From Ptiloglossa arizonensis (Eukaryota > Arthropoda > Insecta > Hymenoptera > Colletidae), in contig NC_135058.1 of the NCBI RefSeq assembly GCF_051014685.1, positions 3,820,811 through 3,884,810 of the forward strand: a stretch of DNA of 64,000 nt. The letters are read 5' to 3'. The notes under the pieces are model-generated. The model was not told the origin of the DNA, ran no database searches, and worked only from the letters and a program-made list of their open reading frames with translations. Below are positions 59,291-64,000 of this stretch, one piece after another; position 1 is the stretch's first letter, and the number at the start of each line of letters is the position of its first letter. Position numbers and translations under genes: made by a program.

Positions 59291-62200
59291 AGCTAAAAGA
59301 CACAAAAGACAACGCGACGAATGAACAAATTCGCGTTACGAGCCACGATTCTTTCAAAGTGATACCGTTCCCAGTTTGGAATGCATTAGAGGAGTACTTT
59401 TTCGCATGACGGAATAAATACTCTCGATTATCGTCCTACGGCAGTTCGGATTACACGCTCGCCGGTGCGAATGAACGCTGGGCTGCATGTGTAGCATGGT
59501 AACTTCGGTGAAGCCATTCTTGTGTATCGCAGTTAACCTTAGGCCAGTTACTCGCTCGTATAGATTCCAGCGCATTGTCTGGCATTTATTAGTACAGGTC
59601 ATTGCTTTAAGTCTCTCTTGGTTCGTTAGATGACCGTTTGTCCGCCTACAAGTATTTAGTCGCAAGCACAGGGAAGCACGAACCGACGACACGTCAACCG
59701 CACCGGCTCGCACGACGAGGTTATACCATACGGGTCGCTTCGTGACCTTTTCATTAGAACCTCATTAAAAAAAGATCATTGACGGAGCTCCACGGATCTA
59801 TAAGCCCCGATTATTTGCCTATAAACGATAGATACCCGAAGATTTTACAACCCGTCGACCGATATACCCGGTAACTCGTTAAAATTGTAGATTGATATTA
59901 AAAAATAGATCGACCGAGTTTTCCAGAGGCTTTAATAACGCGCTCTTAAATCACGCGCCGCGTCTAAAGTACTAAGAGTTCTATCGTTCGATGTATCGTA
60001 AATGTGTACGATCAAAGGTAACGGGATAAACATTTCACACAGTTAATGGCATTTGTTCATTTCGCAAACTGTTGGCCAGTATTTGTACACATCCTTTGTA
60101 TCGTTCTCCAACGATTTGGCTTCATGGTGGATAAAAATTAAAACGTTCTGAAGGATAAAGAATTTTCAAATGTTGCTTCTTCCATGGATTAGACATTACG
60201 GAGTAATTCAGTTCGTGACGAAGAATCGATGCGCAAAGAATTGAAAATTGATTGGCAAGTCATCGTTGGAACAAAGGATGTGATCAAGTTTCCTGGCCTA
60301 ATCGAGCAAATTTACCACTTGATCGTTCTAAATGTCCGAAGGTTTGCCGCGTAACAAAATCGATTTCCACCTGCTATTCATTAATACAAATTGTCCGTCT
60401 GTTCGTTTCGTCTGCTTTTGTTCAATTTGTTGTTACCACACGTTCGATCCGTTCCTCTCCGTCTTGCGGTTTCGCCGATCGTTACCCATTGTGGAACGAA
60501 TCCTTGGTAACGGGTGACGATTTGTGTTAAAAGTGGAGCCCGTTCCTCCGAAGTAACGCGACAGCTATTGTTACGTCATAGAGCAGCGATCGGTGATGTT
60601 TCTCGCGACCTACCAGTGTTCTCGGTACAAATTAATGTCGCGAAGGTTAGTTCGGGATTGGATGGTGTGGGACCGCGGTGAAGAAGATGTGACGTAACGG
60701 TAGCTTTGCATACACGGTAGGTACCATTTGAATGGGAACACCGAAATATCTCCGTTGTCTGTGGATATGAAACACGAAAGATCCGTCGAGGAAAGAGTTA
60801 AACTGTTCGAAAGGTCAAACCCATTCGAGAAAAGAAACGATCAAAAATGTACGTATTAATACGAGAGAAGAAACGATCAGAAATAAACGTATTCCTTCTA
60901 ATTAATGACCTGTACAGGTTGTTTACTTTTCGTAGCGTAATTAATGTGCCCGTGCTGGCGATTCTTCGCTACGGTTCACCGTTTCCCATTGGTCTGCTTT
61001 TACCTAGCCGAGGTGGATGTATTTATACCCGACTTGTACGTTTGCGTCGTTGGACGTGACACGCGTTAGCGTTGTGTCTCCGAACCGAGGCTCTCCGACT
61101 ATCCCTTCCAAGTATTGTTCCAGGATTCCTGGAAATTAACTCGAGAAGTAATTTATGTCGAAACGTCCCATGGTCAGGTCCTCGTACAGCTGTCCAAGAA
61201 TCCCGAGTTACGATGTATCGCGGGCAATAAACGTTCTACTTGAGGCGCGAGTTTGATTTGCGAGCCAACAGTCATTTCCATTCGCGTAAGCGTTTCAACG
61301 TCCCTCGATTCGTGCAGGATCCATTTACACGTACATCTTCGTTACGATGTTTGCCAACCGACGGGAACAACTACGCTAAAATGATTAATAACGATTCGCC
61401 GGGTTGTCTTACGCGCGAATGGACGCGCATTACTTTTCAACGGTCCTTTTCAAAATTTTATGGTCCACGATCTCGTCGAGTCTCCTTCTCGGTTCAGCTC
61501 CCGGTTATACAGTAGCGTTGGCTCTGAATTTTGAAGTCCGGTATTGTGCACTTCTTACGTCAACGTAATCTTCTCCAAACACCGAATTTACTTAAAGCGT
61601 CGTTTTCGCAGCGTTACCGTCCAATTTAAATTTCTAAAGAGGGGCCACTCGAACATCCCGATTATTCATGATACGAAACGTGGAAATGTTAAATAACAAA
61701 CTGGGGAACTTTTTTCGAAAGTTGGAGCGCACCCCTTGATACGAAACTTCTGCTCCTCGGATGCATAGCAATTGAAGTCGCACGGGAAAATTTAAACTTT
61801 AGAAAAATCACATTTCACGCAAGGTGAATGTCCCTGTCACTGTACTTCTAAAGAGTGTGCTTGTCCAGGGACGCTAACATTTTACCGAGAATACGAGATA
61901 ATCGAATAAAATATGGATCGCTGTAATCACCGGAGTCCTTGGTTTTGCGAGTAACTCGATGTCGGAATGTTATTCAACTATTTGTATTTGTAACAAAAAT
62001 TACATTCCTTACGATGTCCTCATTTTCGACCTATTTGTATCTTTTGTCTACCACCTCTCGTCCTCGTTATTATTACTTCTTTTTCATTCTATTTGTTATA
62101 CGCATCTGTTTCTTTGATGCATACATAATAGAATGACAAACTGTCTGGAATAATAGACGCTACTATATATACTTTTGATCGCAATATTTCAGCTTTTCGA

Positions 62201-64000
62201 TTCCAATTGCCACATCGATATCGTAAAACGAATGAACTGGTCGGTAATGGGGACATTTAAATACCTTACACCGATTAATTATCCCTCTTTTCTCGTATAT
62301 AGATCCGACGGTGTTTCCAACTCGTTCGTTTTCATTGGTTCACTCGACGATATAGGTTGATCGGGAAAGTGACGAGTATTAGTATACATTATTCACCGGC
62401 TGTACTCGCGTTATTGCTTCGATAGGTATAGAAATTCACGCGTACTTGGACTGCTTGACCTAGAGGCCTCTTTGAATCTTATTAAGTCTAATCGGACCGT
62501 CTACAGTTCGATAAAACGTGTTGAAACAGCAACGTTGCAATGTCGGGGTACACGCGTAGCACTGTATTACATCTTCGTGTCAAATTTCGTGTTCCAGCCG
62601 TCAGAGAGTCAACTCGAATTAACTTCTTTTTTTCTTTTCACGATAAAGGTACATTATTCGTGCACGACATAGTATTTGACCCAGTGAAATATTGACTTTG
62701 TTGCTGTAGGAGTGACGCGACACGCACCGGCTCGTGGTTGTTGAAATTTTATAGATCGATCCGTGAAAATGGAATATTTAATATCCGTAGCTAGCGGGAA
62801 TCGTCAATCTCTGTTCGATTGTACATTGTCGTACTCTTGAAACTATCTGACAAAATGTTCGCAAAAATAGGATACTTTTAACGGTAGCAACATTGGAGTT
62901 GGAAGACTTTGGGTCGCGTTCGTTTATCGTTCTTCGTATTCAATTTTTTGCCTCGCTTATAGTTTGTTCTCAACAGGTAGAGAGAGAGGTCTAAGAATTT
63001 ACCATAAGTCTGCGCCGAGCGTGCGAAATATGAGGTTAGTCGCCTCAAGAATATGAAAGTCAAAATACTTGTTCAGACGGTATTGAAGTGGGGAAAGCAT
63101 TTTTATTGGGAACGTGATCCTTTATCTGTTCGATGGAAATAGATCGTCGTGGTCGAGTAGCTATTTTAGGAAATGATCCAAGTTTTTCGTGTTTCGAAGT
63201 ATTTTCTGGTTTGTATTTCAACGATATAAAACGGCGTATAAGCACCGATCAATTTATTTCTATACATCGGTTGTCTTGGACAGTAAGCTCATTTTTGTAA
63301 GCATCCCTCGAATCAAATATTATTTTCGTTGAGAACGGAGTAATAAAATTGCACCACGTTTAAAGCGAACGTGTTTGCGAACGTACGAGCAAACGTGTAA
63401 AGTAAACGTATTTGCAATTTCGTTTAATAGAAATATCTCCATTGTTCGTCGATCGAGAGAATCGGTTTTAGATTTTTAAGCAACCGCGATTAAATAACCG
63501 AGCGTTATTTCGCTCATTTTACGGATAATATGACGTCGTTAGCCCCGACAGTAGGTTGCAAAATTTTGCAAAACTTGGAGCGAACGATCTTTCTTTATAC
63601 TCGAGTTGCAACTCGGTGTCTCTTTAATGAAAGCTCCGACATGAAAAACCCGTGACAGCTTTCTCAAGATTACTGGAACTATATGCATACCTATGCACAT
63701 ATATACTGGAAACGTGCACGAAACACTTTGTTAAATAGGATATCAAAACTTTCTAAAATGAAAAAAAAAGAAAAGAAAAGGAGACACCTCGAGGAATACA
63801 AAGTCGATTAAACGAACGTTTAAAATAAATTGTATCGGGTCACATTCATCGTTGCGTTACTCCCTGCGGACCTTTTAACTTTTTCTTTTTAATAATACTC
63901 AAAGTGCGCCGTAAAGCTCGCGGAGATCGCGACAAATACGGACGTTTTCTTTTTTTTTCCCCATCAAACTTGCGACAATTTCAATTTCGAAATATTACGG
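59291..64000. other. CpG-rich single-copy DNA, no gene confirmed
   Basis: No recognisable gene. The longest minus-strand frame (59,354-59,713, 119 codons) is Cys/Arg-rich without a known motif. An acceptor-like TTCAG at about 62,191 has no evident exon behind it. Promoter-like or RNA features were not found. Confidence 0.35.

Noticed and set aside
59354..59713. 119-codon minus-strand frame as a real Cys-rich protein
   Set aside because: Cysteine spacing matches no family I recognise, and there is no splice or promoter context; a chance frame is the simpler explanation.
60470..60530. LVTGDDLC in a plus-strand frame, recalling the VTGDEKW block of mariner transposases
   Set aside because: Only a few residues match, the Trp and flanking motif residues are missing, and nothing mariner-like lies on either side in any frame.

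Overview
The window is nuclear DNA from an insect, most likely a bee or close hymenopteran. The evidence is a nuclear mitochondrial insertion (NUMT) whose proteins read correctly only with the invertebrate mitochondrial code, several mariner transposon relics, intron-like splice signals, and single-copy DNA that looks very rich in CpG. There is no bacterial-style gene organisation, and most open frames in the window are noise.

Layout, left part (1-16,700), a repeat-dense block. A mariner 3' end (1-304) sits in a ~543 bp satellite. A ~427 bp repeat (here called E) and 1.5 satellite monomers follow. Next is a 3.3 kb NUMT, all on the minus strand: trnK-cox2-trnL2-cox1-nad2 (1,669-4,979). It runs directly into a 7.1 kb array of short A/C/G-only units (4,980-12,116) that switches strand at 6,350/6,351 and contains a 1,691 bp higher-order repeat. 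A second, inverted copy of nad2 (12,117-12,842) closes a large palindrome. A direct copy of E, more satellite monomers, and a second smaller inverted duplication of the satellite (15,341-15,988) follow.

Middle part (16,400-24,800): a 7 bp microsatellite, an inverted pair of a ~330 bp dispersed repeat enclosing a ~160 bp tandem repeat, two more mariner relics and one isolated satellite copy.

Right part (24,800-64,000): mostly single-copy CpG-rich DNA with no recognisable protein homology. It holds a GC-rich, promoter-like region with an exact YY1/Pho-type site (30,699-30,710), a candidate first coding exon (33,347-33,368), and a convincing exon encoding a signal peptide (40,594-40,665). The two exons may belong to one plus-strand gene with long introns, but this is not shown. 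A mariner-type MITE and four small tandem-repeat loci (43.5, 45.3, 55.8 and 58.6 kb) lie in the presumed intron or intergenic DNA.

The most notable object is the NUMT/short-repeat palindrome. Its two nad2 arms carry different disabling mutations, so the inverted duplication is older than those mutations and is hard to explain as a simple assembly artefact. Statements about splicing, promoter activity and species are inference; gene identities in the NUMT and the transposase fragments are read directly from translated motifs.
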